64,000 nucleotides of DNA. Origin: Flavobacteriales bacterium. GTDB lineage: Bacteria; Bacteroidota; Bacteroidia; Flavobacteriales_F; PHOS-HE28. Shown here in pieces: positions 54,191 through 62,040 of the stretch. Every line of letters starts with the position of its first letter. Positions within the stretch are counted from its first letter, which is position 1. Under the pieces are notes generated by a model. The model made no database searches, had not been told where the DNA came from, and saw nothing but the letters and a program-made list of their open reading frames with translations. Where the stretch lies: assembly GCA_016710685.1 (NCBI GenBank), contig JADJVC010000017.1, positions 1 through 64,000 on the forward strand, given 5' to 3'. The position numbers and the translations under genes are program-made.

Positions 54191-56809
54191 ATGCAGCAAA
54201 CATCATTTATTGATGCCCCGAACTACCAATCGACCACATTCCCGCCGCCGCGGGACTTTCAGGCGATTGCGCACGCTGAGTTACGGGCCAATGTTCGAAC
54301 GGAGAAAAACCCGACCGGGCACATGGCGCAGATGTTGATGGCGCCGACAGGGGCGGGGAAGTGCCTTGGTATTGACACGCCAATCCTCATGGCGGACGGC
54401 ACGATAAAGCCCGTGCAATCGGTGCGTGTTGGCGATCAGTTGCTAGGACCGGACGGCACGCCGCGCAACGTCCTATCGCTGGCGCGCGGCCGAGAAATGC
54501 TTTACCGCATCACCCCGAAAAAAGGTGATAGCTATGTGGTCAACGCAAGCCACATTTTGAGCTTGCGGAAAACGCCCGGCAGTGACGCGATTAATCTTGC
54601 GAACGGCATGTGCGTTGCTGCGGATGCTGATGTGGTCAACGTAAACGTCGAGGCGTTCGCGGCAAGTAATAACACAGCGCGGCATTGCCTCAAGGGCTGG
54701 CGATCTGGCGCTGTCGAATTTCCATTTGGCGGCGATGGCCTGCTGATTGACCCGTACTGGCTTGGCTGTTGGCTTGGGGATGGGTGCCAGCACATGGCGG
54801 CGCTTACGAGCCCCGAATGCAATATGGTTGATGAGTGGAAGCGATCTGCCGAAAAGCTTGGATACGAGATTGTTGTCATCAAATCGCGAGAGGGCGACTG
54901 CCCGACATGGCGCATCGTTTCAAGATCGCGTGCGCCGGATGGATCGACGTGGAATGCCTACGTTGCAGCGCTTGACGCCTACGGATTGCGCCAGAGAAAG
55001 CACGTACCGCACGAATACAAAGTTGCATCTGTTGATGTGCGATTGCGGCTTATCGCTGGCCTGATTGACTCAGACGGGCATCTGACGCACAGCGGGTTCG
55101 ATTGGATTAGCAACCGTGAGGAATTAGCGAACGATTTTGCCTTTCTTTGCCGGTCGGTTGGCCTTGCCGCGTACATCTCGCCAAGTCGAAAGACAATTAA
55201 GTCAACCCGCTTTGAGGGTTGGTATTGGCGCGTAAGTGTCAGTGGAGATACGGATCGGATTCCGTGCCTAGACAAGCAGGCACCAGCACGGAAGCAGAAA
55301 AAACGCCACCTTGTACACGGCATACAAATAGAGCCAATTGGCGAGGGCGACTATTACGGTTTCGAGATCGACGGCGATAACCTGTTTTTGCTCGGTGATT
55401 TTACTGTAACGCACAACACCTACCTTGGCATGCGGATAGTTCACGAGTCCCTAAAAAGAGGCAATCGCGCTCTTTTTGTGTGCGATCGCGAGGCTCTAAT
55501 CGAGCAAACAACCGCCGTTGCGGATAAATACGGTCTTGGGGCGCATGGCGTCATCAAGTCCAACCACTGGCGCACAAACCGAGACATGCCTTTCCAAATC
55601 TGCAGCGTGCAGACACTCGCGCGCAGGAATTGGCCAGAAGCTGACGTCATTGTTATTGATGAGGCTCACACTCAGCATAAAGCCTGGGTAAACCACGTTC
55701 TGGCAGGTGCTGGCGGCGCAAAGGTGATTGGGCTCAGCGCTACGCCGTTTTCTGTTGGGCTGGGCCGGATTTTCACGAATTTAGTCAACGCCGGCACCAT
55801 GGCCGAGCTGACTAAAAGCGGCGTTCTTGTGCCGATGCGCATTTTTAGCTGCCCGCGCATAAATTTGAAGGGCGCCAAGATAGACCCGAAGTCGGGCGAG
55901 TATTCCGCGAGCGACATCGAGGCGCGCGGAATGGAGATTGTTGGCGATATAGTAACGGAGTGGCATAAGCACGCTAGCGACCGCAAAACCATAGTATTTG
56001 GGTCGACGATCAAGCACTGTGAGGAAATTCGCGAACAATTCGTCAATGCGAGGGTAAAGGCGAGGCTTTACACGTCACTTACAACGGAAGACGAAAGGAA
56101 GGAGCTTCTCGAAGATTTCCGCAAGCCAGACCCAGAGATACGCGTACTGATAAGCGTGGAGGCGCTCGCCAAAGGGTTCGATGTAGCTGACGTTGGCGCC
56201 ATCTGCGATGCGCGTCCAATGCGCAAGAGCCTTAGCACAGTGATCCAGATGTGGGGACGCGGAGTCCGATCGTCACCAGAAACCGGGAAAACAGACTGCT
56301 TGCTGCTGGATTTCTCGGGGAACATCCAAAGGTTCGCAACAGACTACGAGGATATTTTTCACAACGGCCTAAAGTCGCTCGACATGGGCGAGAAGCTTGA
56401 CAAGACGGTACGTAAGGATGAAGACGATCAGAAGCAGAGCTCTTGCCCATCGTGCGGATTCACCCCATTTGCTCGGATGTGCATGTCCTGCGGATTTGAG
56501 CGGCAGTCACAAAGCGGAGTGATCCAGCTGCCTGGAGAGCTCACAGAGATCAAGCTAGGCGGGAAGAAGGCCGCAACAGACTCGCGGGACTTGTATTTTC
56601 AGGTAGCGACGTACACCAGGGCGCACGGAGACGCCAATACAGCAAAACAACGCGCGTATCACACCTACGTCCGCATGACCGGCAAAGATCCGGCGTCAAG
56701 CTGGAAATTTGCCGACGCCCCAAACGTGCAGATCAGTCAGCCGGTGCTCAATGAAATCAAGCGTCAGCGCATCGAGTACGCAAAAAAGATGGAGGCTGCG
56801 CGAAAATGA
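54191..56809 (+). CDS. DEAD/DEAH-type helicase interrupted by an intein
   Basis: An 872-residue precursor; removal of residues 58-409 gives a 520-residue superfamily 2 helicase. The extein has Walker A APTGAGK|T split by the intein, DEAH at 490-493, a SATPF motif, and motif VI QMWGRGVRS. A zinc-binding C-terminal part (CPSCGFTPFARMCMSCG) precedes the end. Related phage helicases pair with a TOPRIM primase, as here: the next gene overlaps by four bases. Likely role: replication-fork unwinding or recombination. Confidence 0.9.
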   Translation: MQQTSFIDAPNYQSTTFPPPRDFQAIAHAELRANVRTEKNPTGHMAQMLMAPTGAGKCLGIDTPILMADGTIKPVQSVRVGDQLLGPDGTPRNVLSLARGREMLYRITPKKGDSYVVNASHILSLRKTPGSDAINLANGMCVAADADVVNVNVEAFAASNNTARHCLKGWRSGAVEFPFGGDGLLIDPYWLGCWLGDGCQHMAALTSPECNMVDEWKRSAEKLGYEIVVIKSREGDCPTWRIVSRSRAPDGSTWNAYVAALDAYGLRQRKHVPHEYKVASVDVRLRLIAGLIDSDGHLTHSGFDWISNREELANDFAFLCRSVGLAAYISPSRKTIKSTRFEGWYWRVSVSGDTDRIPCLDKQAPARKQKKRHLVHGIQIEPIGEGDYYGFEIDGDNLFLLGDFTVTHNTYLGMRIVHESLKRGNRALFVCDREALIEQTTAVADKYGLGAHGVIKSNHWRTNRDMPFQICSVQTLARRNWPEADVIVIDEAHTQHKAWVNHVLAGAGGAKVIGLSATPFSVGLGRIFTNLVNAGTMAELTKSGVLVPMRIFSCPRINLKGAKIDPKSGEYSASDIEARGMEIVGDIVTEWHKHASDRKTIVFGSTIKHCEEIREQFVNARVKARLYTSLTTEDERKELLEDFRKPDPEIRVLISVEALAKGFDVADVGAICDARPMRKSLSTVIQMWGRGVRSSPETGKTDCLLLDFSGNIQRFATDYEDIFHNGLKSLDMGEKLDKTVRKDEDDQKQSSCPSCGFTPFARMCMSCGFERQSQSGVIQLPGELTEIKLGGKKAATDSRDLYFQVATYTRAHGDANTAKQRAYHTYVRMTGKDPASSWKFADAPNVQISQPVLNEIKRQRIEYAKKMEAARK
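54362..55417 (+). mobile_element. LAGLIDADG homing-endonuclease intein (352 residues)
   Basis: It begins at Cys (CLGIDTPILMADGT) and ends with HN before Thr, the standard splice residues. Inside are the Hint-fold blocks (VNASHILSL, residues about 118-126) and two LAGLIDADG-type helices, LGCWLGDG (191-198) and GLIDSDG (290-296), so the endonuclease looks intact. The insertion is between Lys and Thr of the Walker A motif, the least changeable point of the host protein. Confidence 0.94.
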
Positions 56810-57765
56810 TGGACGCCGATCGAGTGCGCGACGCGCTGCAGTTTATCGCGCCCAGTGAGCGCGAGACCTGGGTGCGTATGGGCATGGCCGTAAAGGCTGA
56901 GCTTGGAGATTCCGGGTTCGAAGTCTGGAACACTTGGAGCCAAGGTGATGAGTCGTACAAGTTGAGCTCTGCAAGGTCAGTGTGGCGCAGCATTAAAGCC
57001 GGCGGCGGCATCACCGGCGCGACGCTTTTTAGGGCTGCAATTGATCGCGGCTGGGTTGATGATGGCAAGAGAGTAGAACGGCAAGTTGACGAAGCGACGT
57101 TGCGTCGCAGAGCGGATGAGGCGCGCAGAGAAGAGGCTGAGCGAGAAAGGGCCGCGCGCGCCGCGGTCGTAAAGGCTCAGAGGATGATCGACAGCGCCAG
57201 GATGGAGCCGCACAACTATTTAGCGTCCAAGGGCTTCCCGGAGCACAAGGCGCTGGTTATTATGCCGTCGGGCGCAATGATTATTCCCATGCGCAAGGAC
57301 AGCATTCAAGGCCGGGCCGGGCCGCTGGTGGGCGGGCAGGTGATTGAGTTGATCGATAACCAGTGGGTCAAGAAGATGATCTACGGAACCCGCGCACGCG
57401 GGGCGCTGTTGCGTTTAGGCGTCAAGGAGACAACAGAGTCTGTCCTTGTTGAAGGTTTGGCTACTGGCCTTACTGCGGTGGCAGCAGCGAGGCGCGCGGG
57501 CATAAGGGCTGCTGTGTACGTGGCATTCACCGCGGACAATCTCGCGCATATCGCGGGTGAACTCGGCGGTCGCCGCTACGTGCTTGCAGACCATGACGCA
57601 AGTGGCACCGGCCAGCGCGTAGCAGAGCGCACCGGGCTGCCGTGGGCAATGTCAGACCAGCTTGGCGAAGACGTAAACGACCTACATCAGCGGCGAGGCC
57701 TAGAGGCCGTAGCCGATCTTTTAACAGCCTGCCGATTTGCTGCCACTGGAGGGCGCGCAGCTTAG
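56806..57765 (+). CDS. TOPRIM primase-like protein
   Basis: A 319-residue protein. Residues about 1-80 resemble the PriCT-2 domain that follows primases (VRDALQFIAPSERETWVRMG, LSSARSVWRSIKAGGGITGA). A charged linker follows, then a TOPRIM domain with catalytic Glu 216 (VEGLATG) and DHD at 262-264 (VLADHDASG). No helicase motif is present, so it probably works with the adjacent helicase, to which it is translationally coupled (ATGATG over TGA). Confidence 0.85.
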   Translation: MMDADRVRDALQFIAPSERETWVRMGMAVKAELGDSGFEVWNTWSQGDESYKLSSARSVWRSIKAGGGITGATLFRAAIDRGWVDDGKRVERQVDEATLRRRADEARREEAERERAARAAVVKAQRMIDSARMEPHNYLASKGFPEHKALVIMPSGAMIIPMRKDSIQGRAGPLVGGQVIELIDNQWVKKMIYGTRARGALLRLGVKETTESVLVEGLATGLTAVAAARRAGIRAAVYVAFTADNLAHIAGELGGRRYVLADHDASGTGQRVAERTGLPWAMSDQLGEDVNDLHQRRGLEAVADLLTACRFAATGGRAA

Positions 57766-57990
57766 GTAGGGAACCGGGTGCGCGGCGGGTAACGAAAGCG
57801 CGTATCGGGTGTTGGTCTTGCTACTTTGGGAAGGGTCCGCGAGCAAGCATGGGGGCGTCGTAGCTCATACCCCCGGAACCCGAAAAGATGAGCCGCCGCA
57901 ACGCCGGGACGGATGCCTAACCCCAAGCGAATGCGAGACAGCCCCTTCCTGGGGAGTAGCTGTCTCGCCTCCACCGAACAAATACCTATA
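57766..57990 (+). other. Structured intergenic region
   Basis: No convincing gene. It holds several stems: CTTGCT/AGCAAG, GGGGG/CCCCC, GCTCAT/ATGAGC, and a 10-bp stem GCGAGACAGC/GCTGTCTCGC (57933-57968) enclosing a 4-bp GC stem. No T-run follows the last one. Together with the repeats just after, this may be a replication origin or a structured RNA. Confidence 0.45.
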
Positions 57991-57993
57991 ACT

Positions 57994-58038
57994 TTTAAGC
58001 TCTTGATCTTGGCTCTTGATCTAAGCTTTAAGCTCTTG
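57994..58038. repeat. Short direct repeats (iteron-like)
   Basis: TTTAAGCTCTTG occurs at 57994-58005 and 58027-58038, with a related GGCTCTTGATCT between them (58011). The region is AT-richer than its surroundings and lies just after the primase gene. A TTTGGTAAT half-operator follows at about 58057. Confidence 0.6.
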
Positions 58039-58092
58039 TTGCCTTAGTGTTTCTGGTTTGGTAATGTTGTGCTGCTGCTAGTGACGGACGGA

Positions 58093-58380
58093 ATGGTTAG
58101 GATGGAAATAGTTCACAAAGTAACGGGATACAAAACAAGCCTTGATTACGAAAGGCTTGCTGAGTTGATGCAATCGCAATCCGTGGTGTGCATTGTTGAT
58201 TCGTCTGTCGGAGAGGATTGCAGGGATATTGCGCACACTATTTTTACCCCAAGCAAAAAGCCAGTTTGGCAAATATGCTGCAGGGGAACTTGTTACGTGT
58301 ACGCGTGGGATGTTGCTGGCTTTGTTAGTACATGCAAGAACAGAAATGTCGAGTTCATTGTTCCAAACAACCAGGAGTAA
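58093..58380 (+). CDS. Hypothetical small protein
   Basis: A 95-residue product (MVRMEIVHKVTGYKTSLDYE), Cys-rich in the second half (CIVDSSVGEDCRDI; ICCRGTCYVYAWDV). An upstream non-ATG start at 58069 would add eight residues. Less GC-rich than its neighbours. No family recognised. Confidence 0.55.
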   Translation: MVRMEIVHKVTGYKTSLDYERLAELMQSQSVVCIVDSSVGEDCRDIAHTIFTPSKKPVWQICCRGTCYVYAWDVAGFVSTCKNRNVEFIVPNNQE

Positions 58381-58385
58381 AAGAG

Positions 58386-58436
58386 ATGCACCCGAAAGCA
58401 CAGCAAGCCGCGATCTTTTCCCAGCTGCCGCGGTGA
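58386..58436 (+). CDS. 16-residue leader peptide, or true start of the next gene
   Basis: AGGAGT lies nine bases before this ATG, the best ribosome site nearby. The peptide MHPKAQQAAIFSQLPR ends at TGA, which overlaps a GTG in another frame that opens the next gene (GTGA). Either it is a leader coupled to that gene, or a one-base frame error separates the real first 16 residues from the rest. Confidence 0.45.
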   Translation: MHPKAQQAAIFSQLPR

Positions 58437-58783
58437 CAAAGGAACAAAAGCTTGAGAAGTGGGTGCGCGGTCGCGGAATCGACTACGCACTTGCTTGCAC
58501 GCAAATGACTGAAGGTGACGTTGATGCGTTTGCGGAGCAATTAGCGCTTCGCGACCCAGCTGAAACCAAATGCGCGGTACTTTGCTTTAGGCTGATGGAA
58601 GAAAGGGGGAAGCTGTGGAACGCCCCTATTCGATACTGGCATCACCCGGAATCCGATGCGCTTTGGAAAAGTAACAAGGACGAGCGAGGCACGGAAAGTG
58701 CTGATGCTATGTGCGTGGAAGAGATCACGGAAGCGGATTACGTTCGCCTATTAGCAGAGCAAAAAGGCACTGGTCGAGTATGA
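58433..58783 (+). CDS. Hypothetical early protein
   Basis: A 116-residue protein read from GTG 58433 (VTKEQKLEKWVRGRGIDYAL), helical and charged, then a Trp-containing part (RYWHHPESDALWKSNKDERG). There is no good ribosome site of its own, so it depends on coupling to the 16-residue frame upstream. It overlaps the DUF1367-like gene by four bases (ATGA). Function unknown. Confidence 0.65.
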   Translation: MTKEQKLEKWVRGRGIDYALACTQMTEGDVDAFAEQLALRDPAETKCAVLCFRLMEERGKLWNAPIRYWHHPESDALWKSNKDERGTESADAMCVEEITEADYVRLLAEQKGTGRV

Positions 58784-59343
58784 GCGAAGAACCCAAAAAG
58801 CAACGCAAGCCAAGCCGGCCTATCCATTTCAAGATAGTGCCGGCTACGCTTGGGTCAGGGCAAAAAAGGCTAGTCCTGGTGCCAAACGACGACATTGCGC
58901 GCGAGGACATGAAGGAACGGTTCGCAAACGGGCAAGTAGTGCGCGCAGAGCTGACAAAAGCCCGAAACATCGAGCTACACGGCTTGGCGCACATCGTTGG
59001 TCAGATTGTCTCAGAGAACTGCGACGATTTTCACGGGCTGGACTGGCACGATGCCTTCAAAGTCCTGCAACTGGAAACGCGCGTTGAGTGCGAGCAATGC
59101 GAGATCGACTTGCGGGAGCTTGGCGTTGATCTCTCGTCCTTCGGCGTTCCGCGGGATGTTCCGTTGATCGTCAAGCAATGGCGGGCGAACAGCATCGCGT
59201 TCGATAAGATGGATGACTCGCGCTTTAGGGTGCTATTCAAGGCCGTTTGCCGTCTGGTGAGCGAAAAGTACATTGTCGACCAGGACAGCGATGCTTTCGA
59301 GAAAATGGTGAAGATCGAGTTTGGGAAAAGGTGCAGGCTATGA
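58780..59343 (+). CDS. DUF1367-like protein
   Basis: A 187-residue protein (MSEEPKKQRKPSRPIHFKIV). The segments VVRAELTKARNIELHGLAHI and, near the end, MDDSRFRVLFKAVCRLVSEK follow the DUF1367 pattern found in lambdoid recombination-accessory regions, next to NinB- and RusA-type genes. A similar setting holds here, with a RusA-like gene 2 kb on. Biochemical function unknown. Confidence 0.6.
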   Translation: MSEEPKKQRKPSRPIHFKIVPATLGSGQKRLVLVPNDDIAREDMKERFANGQVVRAELTKARNIELHGLAHIVGQIVSENCDDFHGLDWHDAFKVLQLETRVECEQCEIDLRELGVDLSSFGVPRDVPLIVKQWRANSIAFDKMDDSRFRVLFKAVCRLVSEKYIVDQDSDAFEKMVKIEFGKRCRL

Positions 59344-59504
59344 GTGGTCGGCCGTGGCTAGTGCCCGAGCTTGCAAAGGTCGCGACCCTATATCCGGACC
59401 ACACAAGCGAAGAGATAGCGAAAATTCTTGGGCGCTCAAAAAACAGCGTCCAATGGGCAGTTAGATCAAGCGGGCTTCGGAAAAAGACCAGGAGGAAGAA
59501 GTGA
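59340..59504 (+). CDS. Small helix-turn-helix protein
   Basis: A 54-residue product (MSGRPWLVPELAKVATLYPD) with a GcrA/Myb-like helix-turn-helix (HTSEEIAKILGRSKNSVQWA) and a basic tail (RKKTRRKK). It overlaps both neighbours by four bases, so it belongs to the same translated block. It probably binds DNA as a small regulator. Confidence 0.7.
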   Translation: MSGRPWLVPELAKVATLYPDHTSEEIAKILGRSKNSVQWAVRSSGLRKKTRRKK

Positions 59505-59815
59505 GTTACCCGACAGATGCGTTTCGGCAATTTTGCGCGGAGATTGCGGAGCGTGATGCGCAAATAATCGGACTACAAAATGCCGTTGATGCCTGCATAT
59601 TGCAAATTGAACGCGACCAAGCCGAACTGGCGCGGCTGCGGGCTGAGATGGATAGGATCGCCAAACTGCCAACAGTGACGTATCTCTATAAATTTCCGTA
59701 CCTTGGCGGGTTTGTTTGGCGCAACTCCGCGCAGGAGTTTGACGGGGCCACGGCGGTTGACTCAATGGAGTTAATACAGCGACCGGAGCAAGTGCCGGCG
59801 AAGGTGGAGAAATGA
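59501..59815 (+). CDS. Hypothetical coiled-coil protein
   Basis: A 104-residue protein from GTG 59501. Residues about 10-55 form a coiled coil (IAERDAQIIGLQNAVDACIL, ERDQAELARLRAEMDRIAKL), then a small beta domain (TYLYKFPYLGGFVWRNSA). Short four-base overlaps with both neighbours. Function unknown. Confidence 0.65.
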   Translation: MSYPTDAFRQFCAEIAERDAQIIGLQNAVDACILQIERDQAELARLRAEMDRIAKLPTVTYLYKFPYLGGFVWRNSAQEFDGATAVDSMELIQRPEQVPAKVEK

Positions 59816-60642
59816 CCCCCGAATGCCACAACGCTGAGTCAATCGTCCGACAGTGGGGCAGGTCTTCCGCTGTTGATTTTGCATCATTTGAGCGCCTAGT
59901 CATCATGTTCTCATGCGGCGCAGCCAGCGCGGTTGCCGCCAGCATGGCCCTTGCGGCAGCCAAGTCGTCAGGCATTGAAACTGTGGTTTTGTACATCGAC
60001 ACCGGCAGCGAGCACGAGGATAACGCGCGCTTTATAACCGACTGCGAGCGATGGCTATGCCACAAAATAACGACAGTCAAAAGCGATAGGTTCGCGGATA
60101 CATGGGCGGTCTGGGAAACTCGCCGATACATCTCTGGGATTCTCGGGGCGCCATGCACGACTGAGCTAAAAAAAGCCGTCGGTGAAAAGTTTAGGCGGCT
60201 TGGCGATCTTGAGGTTTACGGATTTGATTCGACAGAAAGCGACAGGGCTGCGCGATTTGCGAAACATCAGCCAGAAATCGCTATGTGGTGCCCTCTGATT
60301 GACTCGCGAACACCCAAGAGGCTGTGCTTCTACGCGCTTGGCGATGCAGGGATAAAGCTACCGGCGATGTACGAACTCGGTTACAGAAATAACAACTGCA
60401 TCGGATGCCCCAAAGGCGGCGCCGGGTATTGGAACAAAATTCGTCGAGATTTCCCGCCAGTCTTCGATCGCATGGCGAAACTTGAGCGCGAACTCGGGGC
60501 GAAAATCTGCAAGGTCACAATAAGCGGGGAGCGTCAGCGCGTGTCACTCGACGAATTGCCAGAAAGCGCCGGCAGGCATAGCAACGAACCGCCGATTGTG
60601 TGCGGGCTGTTTTGCGATCAGGGAGGGGCGCATGACGCCTGA
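59812..60642 (+). CDS. PAPS reductase-like / ATP-pyrophosphatase family protein
   Basis: A 276-residue protein with an adenine-nucleotide hydrolase fold. The PP-loop is SCGAAS (34-39) in place of the usual SGGxDS. VLYIDTGSEHEDN follows at about 59-71, and a C-terminal NNCIGCPKGGAGYW carries two cysteines. This phage subgroup is often annotated as phosphoadenosine phosphosulphate reductase but its true substrate is not established. Possible jobs: sulphur-linked nucleotide or tRNA modification, or interference with host defence. Confidence 0.8.
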   Translation: MTPECHNAESIVRQWGRSSAVDFASFERLVIMFSCGAASAVAASMALAAAKSSGIETVVLYIDTGSEHEDNARFITDCERWLCHKITTVKSDRFADTWAVWETRRYISGILGAPCTTELKKAVGEKFRRLGDLEVYGFDSTESDRAARFAKHQPEIAMWCPLIDSRTPKRLCFYALGDAGIKLPAMYELGYRNNNCIGCPKGGAGYWNKIRRDFPPVFDRMAKLERELGAKICKVTISGERQRVSLDELPESAGRHSNEPPIVCGLFCDQGGAHDA

Positions 60643-60892
60643 TTGTTTCAACGGCTACAAGAACAACAAGCCGTGCTACCGCTGGATCGCGCACAGGATG
60701 AGCCAGCGGTGCAAAGCCTGGGCGACTGGCGATAGAGCTGTGCCAGCGCCGGCGCTGGACAAGTGGCAGTGTGCTGGGTGTGCTTGGCTACCAGAAGAGG
60801 CAAGGGGATACCTGGAAGCTAAGCTCATTGACTACATAAATGAAGCTCATTTGGCGATTGCCTTACAGGTCGGCCATGCTGAGCCTCGATAG
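60632..60892 (+). CDS. Small Cys-containing protein
   Basis: An 86-residue product from ATG 60632 (MTPDCFNGYKNNKPCYRWIA) with GGGAGGGG upstream. Cysteines at about 5, 15, 27, 47 and 50 (CAGC) could bind a metal. It overlaps the PAPS-reductase-like gene by 11 bases. Function unknown. Confidence 0.65.
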   Translation: MTPDCFNGYKNNKPCYRWIAHRMSQRCKAWATGDRAVPAPALDKWQCAGCAWLPEEARGYLEAKLIDYINEAHLAIALQVGHAEPR

Positions 60893-61139
60893 CGCATCGC
60901 TCCAAGTCAATCCGTCGTGCATGTACTGTGGAGGCATTCGCGGTCATTCGGAAGTTATCGAAACCGGCGACGAGGACAGCTATTGCGGGCATGAGGTTTG
61001 GTTCTGCTGCCACACATGCAGGGATGCTGGCGGCCCGTGCGAAACATTCCACCGAATACCATGCAATCCCGCGACATTTGAGGTCTTGGATGATGGTGCC
61101 GCGGCATCGTCTCTGAAGGAGGCTCGTGGACGTGAATGA
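60876..61139 (+). CDS. Small zinc-finger-like protein
   Basis: An 87-residue product from ATG 60876 with CMYCGG (about 17-20) and CGHEVWFCCHTC (about 40-51), enough for a zinc site. It overlaps both neighbours by 14-17 bases. Function unknown, perhaps nucleic-acid binding. Confidence 0.6.
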   Translation: MLSLDSASLQVNPSCMYCGGIRGHSEVIETGDEDSYCGHEVWFCCHTCRDAGGPCETFHRIPCNPATFEVLDDGAAASSLKEARGRE

Positions 61140-62019
61140 GTTTGCCCGCAAATGGGGAAACGCAGTACGCAGTATCGAATGCTGCGTACTGTGCGGCGCG
61201 TACGGCGTCCAGGTCGCACACCGCAACGAAGGAAAAGGTATGGGCAAAAAGGCGCCAGACTATCTGGTGGCCGCATTGTGCCCGGCATGCCACCACGATA
61301 TAGACAACGGGCCGAATCTAACGTCAGCCGAGCGCCGATCGCTGATGGATCGCGCAATTGTGCTCACGCTGGCGTATCTGGTCGAACACAACCTAATAGG
61401 AGTCGTAGATGCCCAAGGGCTCGTTTTGCTGCCTAGTAGTGTGCGCCGCGTGCGGCCGGCACTCGGACGAAATCATGGCAAAGGATCCGGAGCAATGGCG
61501 CGAAGCGGTGGCGGCGATAGAGCCGGTCAAGGTGGCGCTGTGCGTGCGGGCGTATCTAGCCGGGATAAAAAAGCGGTCGGATCTGATCGCAAAGCTAAAA
61601 GCGGAAGCAAAAGCGAAGGAACAATACTCACCAAAGCGCTGAAATTCTCGCTACAGCGCACGCTGCCAGGACTCAACAAATACTCGCGCATGAGCATGTT
61701 CGAAAAGCGGGACATGCGCCGCGACATTGCGAGAGAAGTCGCAGCAGAGCTTTGGGCATCGTGTGGAGTTACAGCGAGGCAAATTGGGCCGATCGCGCGG
61801 TGTCGAGTGCACATCTATCGATACTCGACTGGAACGCTGGATGGTGACAACAAGTCGGGTGTTCCAAAGTTTCTGCTTGACGTACTACAGCCCCAGTCCG
61901 CGCGGCATCCCGACGGGCTGGGGCTGATTTTGAATGACTCCGAATCCTGCATCGTGGAGCAAATGGTTATTCAGATGCCGGGGAAGGATCTAACGGAGAT
62001 TGAGATTTTGCCGGAATAA
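61126..62019 (+). CDS. DUF1364 nuclease-like domain fused to a RusA-type resolvase
   Basis: A 297-residue protein. Residues about 1-75 are DUF1364/HNH-like: CCVLCGAYGVQVAHRN, then GMGKKAPDYLVAALCPACHH. Residues about 105-165 are a basic Gly/Ala/Ser/Arg linker. Residues about 167-297 are RusA-like, with Asp residues in TGTLDGDNKSGVPKFLLDVL (near 242-257) and LNDSE, the set that binds metal and cuts Holliday junctions. The RusA part has no start of its own. An ORF in another frame fills the linker. GTG 61126 or 61132 is the start (AAGGAGG at 61115). Confidence 0.75.
   Translation: MDVNEFARKWGNAVRSIECCVLCGAYGVQVAHRNEGKGMGKKAPDYLVAALCPACHHDIDNGPNLTSAERRSLMDRAIVLTLAYLVEHNLIGVVDAQGLVLLPSSVRRVRPALGRNHGKGSGAMARSGGGDRAGQGGAVRAGVSSRDKKAVGSDRKAKSGSKSEGTILTKALKFSLQRTLPGLNKYSRMSMFEKRDMRRDIAREVAAELWASCGVTARQIGPIARCRVHIYRYSTGTLDGDNKSGVPKFLLDVLQPQSARHPDGLGLILNDSESCIVEQMVIQMPGKDLTEIEILPE
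61409..61642 (+). CDS. Overprinted small gene inside the DUF1364-RusA linker
   Basis: A 77-residue +1-frame product (MPKGSFCCLVVCAACGRHSD) with CxxC knuckles near the start, then a helical part (EQWREAVAAIEPVKVALCVR, RSDLIAKLKAEAKAKEQYSP). AGGAG lies six bases before the ATG. The amino-acid composition is ordinary, whereas the longer gene's own frame here is a simple basic linker. This is the same arrangement as the ORFs in the giant gene. Confidence 0.6.
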   Translation: MPKGSFCCLVVCAACGRHSDEIMAKDPEQWREAVAAIEPVKVALCVRAYLAGIKKRSDLIAKLKAEAKAKEQYSPKR

Positions 62020-62040
62020 TAGGCGGGCTGGCATCGGCAC

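Noticed and set aside
57809..57991. A 60-codon ORF after the primase gene
   Set aside because: It runs through the strong stems of the intergenic region, has Pro/Gly/Thr shadow composition and no ribosome site.
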